Shown: positions 47,441-58,253, numbered from the stretch's first letter. The stretch is DNA of 64,000 bases from Nissolia schottii (GCA_003254905.1 QANU01099368.1:62001-126000), one strand, 5' to 3'. Notes: generated from the letters alone by a model not told the origin. Made by a program: numbers and translations.

Positions 47441-49767
47441 GCAGAGATGAGATAAGAGAAGGTCATTTTGATTCGGCTGAATAAGTTTTCAAAACCCATG
47501 ATCCACTGCAACATTAATAAGTCGAGACAATCTCTTATATGATGACAAGAGATCCCCTTGACGAATACCTCGAGAAGGAGTAAATGGATCCAAAGATTCT
47601 CCATTCCAAAGCAATTTCATGGTAGAAGTAGTAGTACAGTTTCAAATAAGATCAATAAACTTGTTAAGCATACCAATATCTTCCAAGGTATCCTTGATAA
47701 AAGACCATTTAATAAGATCATAGGCCTTTTCAAGGTCAATTTTGATAGCCATCCAACATTTTTTACTTGTTTTCCTCTCCGTCACATGGATCGCCTCCTA
47801 GGTGATAATAATATTATCTGAGTTATGTCTTCTAGAAACAAAGTTGCACTGGGTTGGAGATATGAGCTTAGCCATGACATTGTGGAGCCTATTAGCTAGA
47901 ATTTTCATCACAATTTTATAGGACACGTTAAAAAGACTAATCGGCCAGAATTGTTTGATATTAACTAGAAAATCAACTTTGGGAATAAGAGTAATCAGAG
48001 TATCATTGATGTTCGCCACTTTCTGAGGATCAACAAATATCTAACACAAGCTTGCATAAATCAGGACCCACATGGTCCCATTGACTCTGATTAAAAATGG
48101 CTTGGAAACCATCACTCCCAGGAGTTTTAAACCCTCCCATATCAAAAAACATTCTTTTATTAATTTCTCCATTATGAATATGACCTCCCAAAATAGATAA
48201 CTTAGTATCATTAAGACTAGGGAAACACCCTGAAAGGATGTACTCAACAGAATTCGGATTGTCAGGAGCATAGAGATGCTGGAAGAAGGTATTAGCCACA
48301 TTTTCAAGAAGCCTATGATCCGTAATAATATCCCCATCATCATCATGAAGGGAATCAATGGAGCTCCTTTTCCATTTTATAATAGTTGTCCCATGAAAAT
48401 AGCAGGTATTCCTATCCCCCTCTTGAATTCATTTGCATCGAGATTTCTAATACCAAAAATCTTCCTCTTGATGGAGGACCAACTAATAATCATGTCATAG
48501 CCCTTATTGAAGATCTCCTAGGAAGTTATTAGACCTATCTTTCATCTTTCTTGCAATACCATTCAGACGACAGAGGAGCTCCCTTTTTCTTCTAAAGATA
48601 TCCCCAAAAACATTTTTATTTCAATTGAGAAGAGAATAGTGTATCTCTTGAATATTCTACGTCCAGTCTCTATTATGGACCCAATTTTGGGAGATCACTT
48701 GTAAAAAATTCGTCTGAGAAAGCCAAGTAGTAAGGAACCTGAATGGCCTTCTTCTTCTATTTATAACCTTTCTCGGGTCAAGTTTCATTAACAGAGGAGT
48801 GTGATCAGATTTAAACATAAGGAGATGCACAATATAACCTTCATGGAATCTTAGATGCCAATCAAAATTACTCAAAGCTCTATCAATTCTCTCAGACAGA
48901 GAATCTCATTTGCAAGAAAAGGCCAACCGTCAAAACCCACATCAAGGAGCGCACAATCATGGACGTAACTAGCAAAACGATTACAAATAGGATTATGATT
49001 TATAGCACTCCCTCCCTATTTCTCATAGTCATGAAGCGTAACATTAAAACCTCCAATAATAGCCCAAGGCCCAACCATATCCTCATGAGTGGCAGGGATG
49101 TCATACCAAAAATCAAGGTTCTTCATTTTCCCACCTAACCTTCATGTGAATGAACTGATTACAAGAGCTAATAATATCAACGTTCCAGTTCGTATCATCC
49201 CAAGCACACCAGACTGACAATTAGTTTCAACCACAAAAGATTCATTAAAGCCAAATTGTCTTCTAACTCTCTCACCTCTAGGACCACTTATACGCGTTTC
49301 CATCAAAGCAATAAAGCAAGCATTATATTCGCTAGTAATATCTCTCACAAGGCGAGAAAAACCTTTACTTCTCGCAGCTATGCAGTTCCAAGCAATGAAA
49401 TTCACGAGGAAACTGATGAGTCATTGAGAGGCTCATTATGGCCAATTGAACTTGAGGGAGTACTCTCTACCACTTTCATGTTGCTATCAGACTGATTTAT
49501 TCCCCCAGTGTCCAACTTATTAATAGGGTCAGGAGGTTTTGAGGGAATAGGATTAGCCTTTACAGGGGGATTACCCCGTCCTTAAATATCCCTGTGCAGA
49601 ACCGCAAGCACATCATTATCATTCTCAATATCTCTCTTTTATAATTCTCTGATCTGCTGGAATTGCTTCCATTCATTATTTGGCAAGGAGGCTCATTTGC
49701 TGAAGAATAGCTTTAGACTCCTGGTCCATACGATCCTTTCTTCTAATTTTTACCTCTTCATTTTCGT

Positions 49768-49937
49768 TACTTTTTGTAAGCGTTAACCAAACTAACCACA
49801 AGCATTGAAATCATGCAGAAACCAATATTCAAAGAAAAGGTGTAAATATGAAAGGTAATAATATATATTACACAAAATATCAGTATCATAACTTGAAAGA
49901 ATGCGGGAACTAAGGACACGAAAAAACACTAGAAACT
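49768..49937. repeat. Right copy of the direct repeat flanking the LINE
   Basis: Matches 43226-43411 over its whole length (about 170 bases, with 57 in a row identical). It directly adjoins the truncated 5' end of the LINE. The host sequence continues rightwards towards the 3' end of the lipase-like gene, so this copy probably lies in or near that gene's original 3' flank. Confidence 0.9.
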
Positions 49938-50169
49938 TAAATCTATTAAATGTACAAGTTTCTTGATGGAACACCAAATCCCCCACAAATCTCACACACA
50001 TATATATATATATTATCTATAACCTAATTAAAAGATGAATAAACCTATCTGCTTCCGCCACTCCCCTTCCCCGGGCGACTTCAATTTTCTACACTTAACA
50101 ACCTTGGCCTCCCTTATTTTTTCATCCTTTTGTCATGCCCTTCCTACAAACCCCACATTATTAGCATCT

Positions 50170-53100
50170 TCAAATGGTGAATAATCTTCTTTCCATCCAG
50201 TTGATGATGTCCTGAGCTATCTCTTCGCGCTCAGGCTCGAACAGAAGGTCATGCAAGAAGCCATTGTAGAGCTTTATGTCTTTGAACTCTGAAGCTGCCA
50301 TGTCGTATAGATCTTGTGAGGCCAGCGGATCGGTTACCTTGTCAGCAGTTCCGTGGAGGACGAAGAATGGCACTGTCACAGACTTAAAGTTCCGCATCAG
50401 GTAAGAGGATATCCGCAGGATCTCGTGGCCTGTTCGGACCCTTATAGGTCCAGTGTAGACCAATGGATCGGAATACTTTGCCAACAAAGCCGCTGGATCC
50501 CTTGAAACTGGAATGCCTCTTTTGTTAGCTCCTTTAAATTGGAACCTTGGAGCTACCAGAGAAAAAATCGGAGCTACAGCCTGCATGAACACATCAGACA
50601 GATCATTTTTAGCACATGACTAGACAAAAAGCGTGGAAAACATTCATAGAATGGTCCATAATTGCAAATAATGCAAATGCAACATTATAATCTTGAGACT
50701 TTAGAAATTAATTAAAAAATAAGAGAAGTAGCTATTGCTTAAATGCAAAGGAAAGATGTGAGTCCAAAATGAGAAGGGATGGTTGTGCACACTATGAATA
50801 AAGATTTCAATGGCACAAGGCCAATTCTGCTGAGAGTGTTCTGTAATCAGAGAACTAGATGCAGAGGAAGTGGAGGCAAAGTATTACTGAGAAATAATTC
50901 ACCGCTCATTTTTAATGCTCTTGTTACTAATATGGAGGTAACTTGACAGTCTTAAATGTCTTACATCTAGTACAAAAATTAGAAAGTAAATAAACTGTGA
51001 TTGTGTTCATTCTCATTCCAATTGACAAAACTCAAATGAGTCAAATCCCTTGCATATGATATGCTATGAGTTCATATCATGCTGACTATAGTTTGGTCTC
51101 TCCTTTTGAAAACAGATGGTGTCCCCAGGTCAACAAGAAAGTAACTGATATTAATGGGGGAAGGAAGAGAGAGCTAAAAGGTCTAGTCTCTGTGGCACTG
51201 TTAAGAACTTAAGAGATATATTAATAGTTGAAAATGCAGGAGGGATGTTACTTTCATGATAACTGTATATTACAGCATGTTTATGAGACAAGTATACTGA
51301 CCAAAGCTTCCAACTTAGAAACAAATGCAAGCATTACTTTCACATTAATTGCAAACATAATGCATAGGCACAACCAACAAATGCAAAACTTACACCAACA
51401 ATTGGATGAGCCGGTTTCACACGCAAAGCTGGTGAGGTTAAAATAATTCCTTCGACCATTACTTCAATATGAGGGTGGGAAGCCGCCTGCATGGATAATA
51501 ATATAGGAATTAATTTTTTTTAAAAATAATAATTAAAAAAAAAGACTATTAATTCAGGAAGCTATGCAGAAGATTTTAGTCCTTACTTTCAAAACCACAG
51601 CCCCTCCAGTGGAGTGACCGAAGAGAAAGCATGGTATCCCAGGATTCTCTGATTTAATCTTTTCCAAGAAAGCTCCCTGTTTATAATCATCACCAATTCA
51701 ACATCAACATGCGAAGTACATGGTCAAAATCATCAAGTGACATTTCAAAATGTAACACATCTCTACAGGAAACAAGAAAAAACATGAAGAACATAGCATT
51801 ATTACTTACCGTGTCTGCAACCACATGATCAAGAGAAGGAACATAACCATGCAACCCATCACTACCTCCATGACCTGTAACAAGAAAACAAATAAGTCCA
51901 AACCTGTTGGAAAAATATAAGGAAAGTAAAGTCCGAAAAAAAAGGATTGAAAATACATACTAGTAACAACTATACAATCATGTTGATATTCATGCCTATT
52001 AATGCATAATCCAAGAACAGGAAATTAACTCATTATGTCTAAGGTAGACATCCAATGGAGAAGAGGTAAGCATTGTGTATCAAAGGGACCAAGTGAAAAA
52101 GCAAGTCTTAAAATTACCTATCCAGTCCATTGCATAGACACCAAAGTTGCATGATGTTAATTGCCTAGCGAAGTCAGCATATCTTCCACTGAAAAAATGA
52201 ATGCTAAATCAGAGGTGGACGGAAAAAGCACAAATCTTATCTTATTATTTTCTATTAGAAACAATCATAGCCCAAGCCATAGGTGGAAGGCAAAAGCACA
52301 AATCTTATTATGTTCTATTAGAAACAATCATAGCCTAAATCTTATTATGTTCTATTAGAAACAATCATAGCCTAAGTTAGTGGTGGAAGGAAAAAAAGCA
52401 CAAATCTTATTATGTTCCATTACAGACAATCATAGCCTAAAATTCATAGGCAAGATTGAATGCAGTGAAAATCATTTGAAATTGATATTTCATAAAAGTG
52501 AAAAAGCAGAGTAGACATCCCAAAAAATGAAAAACAAATTTTAAGAACTAAAAATACAATGTAATTCTTTCTAGAAAGTTTAGAAAACATGCTTACCTGT
52601 GTTCATTAAGCCCGTGAATGATGATCAGAATGCCCCTGAAATAACACCAGAGAAAATTAACTGAGTCAAATGTAAAAGAAAGCAGCACAACTGCAGAATA
52701 CAGAAAGCTACACATGCCCCCAATTTGTATCTGTGAAGTTTCACAATTTCAGTCTCTTAAAATTTTCTTTCCCATATCTTTTTCCATTGCTCTATCCCCT
52801 GAAAAGAGTCAATTCTAGACATGCATGCCCAATTTCAGCGGAGTTCATCAATTTTCGGCATTTTAACGATCTAAAACACCCCCAAAATGAGACCACTGAA
52901 CTCGTTTCCAATTTCCAAACGTGCCTCTTTTACAAAAGAATCACCAATTACTTCAATCAAGCTCCACTACACAAAAAAAATAAAATAAACAAATTATAGC
53001 CTAACACTGATTTTTCAGCTAAGTCACAATAGAATTACTCAGTGACCGACTAAGTTCCAAATTTCCATGCAATTGAACCTAACGAGCGTTGGAAAGCAGG

Positions 53101-53621
53101 GAAAAGGAAAACATAGAATTCTCTTAACAACAGAATTAACACAACTCGTTTTCTTCAGAAATGAAAATCAGCAAACCAAAATTGATCATCAAATTAAACC
53201 CTAAAGGGAAATAAAAAAAAAAGAATAGCTGAAGCCCTTACTTGAGATCACCGTAGACAGGGAACCACTGGCGGCAAAATAGAGCGTTGTTCCTGACGCC
53301 GTAGAAGATGGAGGTGTTCCACCGGCAGCTCCCGTCGTCGCGCCCCATCCCAACGTCCTGCGCCAGCGCCCTCCTCCTGCACGTGTCCTCCTCGTCCCGG
53401 ACCAGCCACCTCCGCTTCAGGTGCTTCCTCGGCGAGGAAGGCGGCGCCGTCAGAGACGACGGAGAGGATAGGCGGCGCCTCCGGGGGAGAACGAAGAGGA
53501 GGAAGGAGAGGAAGAAGGTGTAGACGAAGATCAAGGATGCCCTCAGCGCCTTCAGGATCGGAATGATGCGGTTGCTCGCCCCTGACGTCAGCGGCTCCAT
53601 CCCCACCTCGGCGGAAGACAT
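50170..53621 (-). CDS. Monoacylglycerol-lipase-like alpha/beta hydrolase, membrane-anchored
   Basis: Coding exons from the start: 53621-53242, 52635-52597, 52188-52118, 51874-51810, 51676-51587, 51486-51394, 50580-50170. All borders are GT/AG, total 1149 bases, 382 residues. The N terminus (MEPLTSGASNRIIPILKALR) is followed by one hydrophobic segment (about 29-46) and a basic stretch, so it is probably anchored with the catalytic domain in the cytosol. The hydrolase domain has IIIHGLNEHSGRYADFA (131-147), MDWIGHGGSDGLHGY, the nucleophile elbow GHSTGG (Ser207), Asp326 in GTADKVTD and His356 in FLHDLLFEPE, which form a Ser-Asp-His triad. Plant relatives (MAGL group, related to caffeoyl shikimate esterase) hydrolyse monoacylglycerols and lysophospholipids. 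The substrate here is not known. A second ATG at codon 8 is a possible start. Confidence 0.93.
52200..52443. repeat. Degenerate tandem repeat in an intron of the lipase-like gene
   Basis: Four copies of a unit containing aatcttatNatgttctatta and gaaacaatcatagcctaa. Three also carry ggtggaaggNaaaagcacaa. Unit length varies (about 43-70 bases) because one unit lacks the first half. It lies in the second intron (52189-52596), next to the acceptor side. Confidence 0.85.
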
Positions 53622-54423
53622 CGCGGCGGAGGAGAAACGGAAATGAACAGCTCAGACAGAGAGAATCACGAAACCAAAGCGAAACGCAAAACTGAAAAGA
53701 AGAGGAAAAAAAAAGGACGCTGCTTTGTGTTTGTTTTCTGACACAGTGGGGGTTTTTTGATTTATAATTTGTATCTTGACGCGTGTGAGCCGTAGGATAT
53801 ATTGGGGTAAGGATTGATCGGACGGATGAGGATTAGCAGCATGATTACGCTGTCTTGTTAGGAAAAAGAAAAAAGTGGTAAAAGATATAAAGCGTCGTAT
53901 GCGTTGGGATTGGGGAGAATAATGGAAGGAGAGGTGATAACTAAAGTGTACAGCCAATGCTAGTTAAGCGGATGAGGTTGATTTTGATGTGGCTGCGACG
54001 GGTTACGTGGCGATATTTGATTGGTCGGAGTCCGCGGGGTAAAAGATGCGCGTAGTCGGTGATCGTGGTTCGGTTTTGCCGGGGTCGTTGGCAGCAGGGT
54101 AGGTCGGTTGGACAAATTCAGCATTTTGACACGTACTCTCCCTCCCCCATATTAAGTTGGGGTTTTTCTAACTACCTTCACCTTACATCACTGGTCAACT
54201 AGATGAGGTTTGGGCAGGTAGGGCTGGACATCGACTCAGGTCAATCCGACTTAATTTATTTATTTTTTATATCAAATTAAGTTAGTTTAATGAATTGCAT
54301 TTGATTAGTCTGTCATTTAAATAGAGTTAAGTGTCGGATTTGAATTATAATTTTCGACTTACCCGTGACTTAATTCACCCTTAGTTAATACTATTTTGAT
54401 ATTTGAAATTGATATACTTTTAA
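53622..54423. other. 5' leader and upstream region of the lipase-like gene
   Basis: 53622-53760 is the probable leader (minus strand), rich in CT on that strand. Beyond it the spacer is only moderately A+T rich up to about 54130. No TATA box could be assigned, and no other gene is seen. Confidence 0.45.
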
Positions 54424-54597
54424 TACTTCTTCTTATTGTTTTAATTGTTCATTTTCTATTTTTTAAAGTTTTAAAATATCTATTTATTTATAATATATAA
54501 GTGTATCTACTTCTTTTTTCATTCACACCTCAAGTTGTAATTGAGTATTTATTAATATAGTGGATGTAAAGAGAGTAATAATTGCATTAAAAATATA

Positions 54598-54885
54598 GGG
54601 TTAAATATGTTTTTAGTCTCTATAAAATTAAAAAATTTGTTTGGTCATTGAAAAAAATTGTTAAAAATTAGTATTTGAAAAAAAATTGGTAAGTTTCATG
54701 TGTCATGTGGCATGTCACATGTAGTGCCATGTGATACATTTAACGGTCACGTTAACACTTAATGTCTTCTTTTAACAGCAGGAACTAAAACCTATCAAAA
54801 AAATTTCAAGCACTAATTCTTAAGAAAAAAAATTTGTGCCAAACACAATTTTGAATTTTACATGGATTAAAAATATATTTAACCC
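54598..54885. mobile_element. MITE family B inserted in MITE A
   Basis: This 288-bp element has ends gggttaaatatgttttta and, reverse-complemented, gggttaaatatattttta. Flanking octamers are aaaatata (54590-54597) and aaaatatg (54886-54893), a target duplication with one mismatch. Internally it has catgtgtcatgtggcatgtc and other short inverted repeats. The gggttaaatat...agtcccta type of terminus is widespread in legume genomes. No coding capacity. Confidence 0.82.
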
Positions 54886-55010
54886 AAAATATGAATTTAT
54901 TTTTTTATATAGAGATAATTTTATTAATTCATATTATTTTATGCACTTACCAAGACTTTTTTTTTTTTTTATCTTGGTACTTGTAGTGTTTAATTTTGAA
55001 CAGTTAAAAC

Positions 55011-55992
55011 CATGGTTATCAAAATTGCGTTTTAACTAATAAACTCGTACGAGTTTAAGTTCCAAGGTAGTAAAATCGAGCTGACTCGCATGTAAACTCA
55101 TTTCTGAGTAAACTCAGTTGAACTCGAGTAAACTCGTGTAAACTCGCATAAAATTGCGAGTTTACTGGCGAGTTCACGAGTTTACCACAGTTGTGATTTT
55201 TTTAAGGACAAAACAAGCAAAACAACGTCATTTTGCACGTCTCTAAGTTTTTAGATTTAGGTCGTTTGAGTGTTTTAGAGTTGTCATTCACAGTTGCACC
55301 TACAATCGTGCTCCATCGTGCCATCGTGCTTCGTTGTGCTCCTCCATTGTGCTCCGTCACTAGTCCATCGTATGTATTTCATCATTTGCATAGAGATCTT
55401 TCCTACCAGGGTGCGTGGCCTCTACATCGCTATCTGTGCTTTAGTGTTTTGGATTAGAAACATTATCGTCATATACTCGCTTCCTGTGATGCTTAGTACT
55501 ATGGGACTCGCTGGTATCTTTGGTGTTTATGCTGTTGTGTGTGTCATCTCCTGGATATTTGTGTTCTTGGAGGTTCCAAAAATAAAGGGCATGCCCCTTG
55601 AAGTCATCACCGAATTCTTTGTTGTCGGCTCGAAGCAGACTACTTCTGTCAAGAATGAGTGACATTGTTCTTTATATACATTTGCTATGTTGGTTGTTCA
55701 ACACACCGCCTCTCTCTTGTGTTGATAGATTTTGCTTGTCGTTAAGTTTATGCGGAGGAGAATATGTTTTGGTTCAAATATATGTATTATGTATCAATTG
55801 AACTTATAACTCATATATTTCTTCTTTATTTGTGCTTTGTTATGGAATTAAAAGTATTTATGAATTTTAAGTTTTATTAAATATATTTTTGTAGCATAAT
55901 AGTTTTTTAAAATATTTTTTTAATAATAGGTAAACTCATACGAGTTTATGATCTGAGTTTACTTAAACTCTCGAGTTAAGTTGATAACCTTG
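55011..55992. mobile_element. hAT-like Pack-type element carrying a host gene fragment
   Basis: The left terminus catggttatcaaaattg and the reverse complement of the right terminus, caaggttatcaacttaa, share 11 of the first 12 bases. The octamer gttaaaac stands on both sides (55003-55010 and 55993-56000), a perfect 8-bp target duplication. Sub-terminal regions are full of gagtttac / gtaaactc repeats in both orientations (55040-55190 and 55925-55975), as expected for transposase-binding sites. There is no transposase. The middle (55384-55662 and probably its 3' flank) derives from a sugar transporter gene. The element lies in MITE A and is younger than it. Confidence 0.85.
55384..55662 (+). pseudogene. 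Captured C-terminal fragment of a tonoplast sugar transporter
   Basis: One open frame encodes EIFPTRVRGLYIAICALVFW, then IIVIYSLPVMLSTMGLAGIF, VYAVVCVISWIFVFLEVP and KGMPLEVITEFFVVGSKQ, ending in a stop at 55662. The EIFPTRVRG and KGMPLEVITEFF motifs are those of the tonoplast monosaccharide/sugar transporter group (TMT/TST) of the major facilitator family. About the last 90 residues are present, covering the final two membrane helices and the tail. The usual VPETKG reads VPKIKG, and the usual GD/CD after FWI reads RN, so the copy has drifted. Upstream in the same frame (from 55294) the sequence is unrelated. A transporter cannot be made from it. It lies inside the hAT-like element. Confidence 0.83.
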
Positions 55993-56124
55993 GTTAAAAC
56001 AGAATGGAGGGAGTAAATAGTAGTAAAAAAAAATTAAAAAAACAAATAAATTTCAATACCTAAAATATAAGATACATAATTTATCTAAGGGATTGTATGC
56101 ATCTAATAATTTAGAATTAATACT

Positions 56125-56672
56125 CAAATTGGTAGCTGAAAATGTTTTCAATGCCTAAGTTGGTCCCTAAAAATGTTTGTGTCACATTGGTTCTTAAAAA
56201 ATTTGACATTACTCATGTTAGTCCCTTCCTCCAAAACAACTGTGACAGAGGGTGACGGAACTCAAAACGACATCATTTTGGGCACAATCAAATTGAAGTC
56301 ATATTGGATGTAGGAACCAAGTTGGCCAAACAAATTTTTTCAATAACCAAGTTGGGTAAAATAATTTTATTTTAAGGACCAACTTGGACAACCTCCTTAT
56401 CTTTTCTCGGTTCTTCTTCCCCCACCACCACCTTCACATTCACCCACATTGGACCTTAGAAAAATTCATTTTGTCCAATTTGGGCCTCAAAAAAATTTTA
56501 GTCAACTTGGTCTATGCGTTTAATACGACATTGTTTTGATTGTGTCCAAAAATGTTATTTTAAATGAAAGGACTAACATGGGTAATGCCCAAATTATATA
56601 ATAACCATTGTGATAAAAAAAATATTTTAATGATCAAAGTAAACACCAATAACATTTTCAAGAACTATATTC
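56125..56672. mobile_element. Inverted-repeat element with ~120-bp arms
   Basis: The left arm contains gctgaaaatgttttcaatg, ttcttaaaaaatttgacatt and actcatgttagtcccttc. The reverse complement of the right arm contains cttgaaaatgttattggtg, a similar middle, and acccatgttagtcctttc. The arms pair imperfectly over about 120 bases around a ~300-bp core. The family is probably Mutator-type or foldback, but the exact ends and target site are not fixed. Confidence 0.7.
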
Positions 56673-56894
56673 GATATTAAATCAATAATTTAGTTGTGGT
56701 GATTTTCATTGATAATTACTTAACCTTACTAGATTTCATATTTTAGAATAAAAAGCCAAATCCCAAAAAATACGCGTCACCGTCAATCAGATTAGTTTCC
56801 TTTTTGAGTGCTGTATATGCTTTTCTATTTTACTCCCTCCATCAATTTTTATCCAAATGTTTGTACATGTCAATCTATTAGGTTAACAAAGCAT

Positions 56895-57175
56895 CATATG
56901 CGTTTGGCTGTGTTTATAAAATACAAAGATAGGTATAAAAACCTGCATCTCACATAAATAAAAAAAATTAGTGTATTTTTTTATCTTAATTTTGCTGAGA
57001 CATATAAATAAGAACAAAGATAAAGTTTTACTAAAAGTATGAAGAAGTGAGAAAAAGATCTAAATGATATTTAAAGTCATTTATCATATTTTTATGTTTT
57101 GTCATCATAAAATTAATTATGATATAAATACAACAAATTATGTTTTATGTATCATCATCAAACATAATTTAGTCT
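56895..57175. mobile_element. Inverted-repeat MITE, gtttggttgctgaga family, copy 2
   Basis: Starts gcgtttggctgtgtttataa. The reverse complement of the right end gives atgtttgatgatgatacata. The inner ttagtgtatttttttatctt followed by ttttgctgagacatataaat corresponds to the same position in copy 1 (36980-37359). Just upstream, tactccctccatcaattttt (about 56831) looks like one end of a further MITE. Confidence 0.55.
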
Positions 57176-57381
57176 TATAATTTATATCTCTGTCTCTATA
57201 TATTTATATTTTAAGAAATCAAAGACAACTTTAGAGCTAATTTAATTTATATATTCGATGTTTTTTTTTAATCGTAGTACTTATTAAATGAGTTCTGGAC
57301 ATGTATGTTTTGTCAACAATAATAATAAAAGAATAAGACAAAAATTAGTTCAGCGTTATTCAGAAATTGATGATGCTAATA

Positions 57382-57642
57382 TTATGTCAATGGGAAAATG
57401 CTGAGCCTCTTACTAAATTCCTCTGAATTCTCGTGAATTGGATTTGCCCGCGGGTTAATCCCTTTTGAGTTTGGCTTCACGTGCCCATTTTTCATTAATT
57501 GAGAGTTTATGGAGTAACTTGGAGGCGGAGATTTCCGCCCAAATAAATTAGACCTTGGGAAAAGACACGACGACGTGTTCCTTTGTGTATCATTAGAGAT
57601 TCCGATTTGGTTACATGAACAACAACAACAACTAGCCTTCAT
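57382..57642 (-). CDS. Hypothetical protein or orphan first exon
   Basis: An open frame of 86 residues starts MKASCCCCSCNQIGISNDTQ. It is rich in Ser, Asn, Arg and Pro and poor in acidic residues in the first half, like an organellar targeting region. Composition is less A+T rich than the flanks, and a GA-rich leader precedes it. Within the frame a good donor site (tttaGTAAGAGG, near 57416 on the minus strand) suggests that the exon ends after HENSEEF and that further exons should follow at lower coordinates. There, however, only a MITE (56895-57175) and A+T-rich DNA are seen. It may be the stump of a gene cut off by transposons, or spurious. I recognise no family. Confidence 0.3.
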   Translation of the reverse strand: MKASCCCCSCNQIGISNDTQRNTSSCLFPRSNLFGRKSPPPSYSINSQLMKNGHVKPNSKGINPRANPIHENSEEFSKRLSIFPLT

Positions 57643-58253
57643 TGCAGTTTCGTGTGTGGCTTCAGTTTCTTTTCTTCACGTTCCTTTCCTTTTCCCTCGG
57701 TTTTGAAACTTCATCGTAGATTCAGAGCATCGTTTATTTAGAATTTTATTAAAAATAAATTCTAGTAGTACCCAACAAAATGGAGTTTAAATAGTGATTG
57801 AATTGTGCTCTTTTATTAAAGTATTTTCTAACTAATACCCTAAATACATTAATTAAGAAAGTCAAAATTAGAAGTTAAAATAATTAATGTCATTAAAAAA
57901 AATACTAATTTTACTTTTTTTCAATATAAAATTGTTATTTGTATTATTTTTAATAAATGTTTTAAGGGTATTTGTTAGTAAATTTTTTTATTAAATTCTT
58001 TTTTGACTATATGTTTTGTGATTGTATAAGCTGGTTAGAGACTCAAGAACCCGCAAATTAGAGGACTGTGATTGAAGTTTTTTCTTTTTTCTTCTTAAAC
58101 AAAAGAAGATTGTAGCGTGACCAATGCTCTAAGGATATTAATTAAGGTTCTAAGAATGGAACTGTCTTACTAAAAAAAAATTGAATTTTAAAATTTTAAT
58201 ATATTAAAACTTATAAAAACTAAAAAAAATTACCATTTTTAATTTCTTAAGCA
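57643..58253. other. Intergenic, no gene recognised
   Basis: The first 80 bases are a possible leader of the 57382-57642 frame. The rest is A+T-rich with nothing recognised. Confidence 0.45.

Larger units (their letters stand above)
43650..49405 (-). pseudogene. LINE ORF2: endonuclease / reverse transcriptase / RNase H relic
   Basis: The apurinic-type endonuclease starts MNFIAWNCIAARSKGFSRLV at 49405, with ETRISG about 35 residues on. The reverse transcriptase shows ITLIPK, F.PISL.NVSYKI, ILANRLHNV and ISPTQCNFVSRR (48019-47798), GFKTPGSDGFQ upstream of that (about 48130), and the catalytic FADD encoded at 47440-47429 (CFADDLILFAE). The zinc-finger-type segment carries FLWLVTRDALLI...RVCRH (44410-44170). 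The RNase H-type end carries AELWGILLGICCA and IIVEFD (43878-43651). Proteins like this nick DNA and prime reverse transcription at the nick. The frame changes several times, and an LTR interrupts it, so it is inactive. Confidence 0.85.
43412..49767 (-). mobile_element. 5'-truncated LINE (non-LTR retrotransposon)
   Basis: On the minus strand the element runs from a partial ORF1 tail (49767 downwards, ending QQMSLLAK then stop) through ORF2: endonuclease (49405-~48650), reverse transcriptase (~48500-~46900 and on beyond the LTR), a zinc-finger-like connection domain (~44400-44170) and an RNase H-like domain (~43880-43650). Frameshifts and stops break ORF2. The direct repeats at 43226-43411 and 49768-49937 mark its borders. 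A solo LTR (45114-47086) sits inside it. Without that insertion the LINE is about 4.4 kb. No clear poly(A) is left at the 3' end. Confidence 0.88.
54424..56015. mobile_element. MITE family A, copy split by two later insertions
   Basis: The left end reads tacttcttcttattgtttta. The reverse complement of the right end reads tactccctccattctgtttt, followed by aactgttc against aattgttc, so the termini pair. After removal of 54598-54885 and 55011-55992, each with one target duplication, about 306 bases remain. They are colinear with the uninterrupted copy at 7757-8050. TA ends and the TACTCCCTCC terminus fit a Tc1/mariner-related MITE. Confidence 0.82.
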
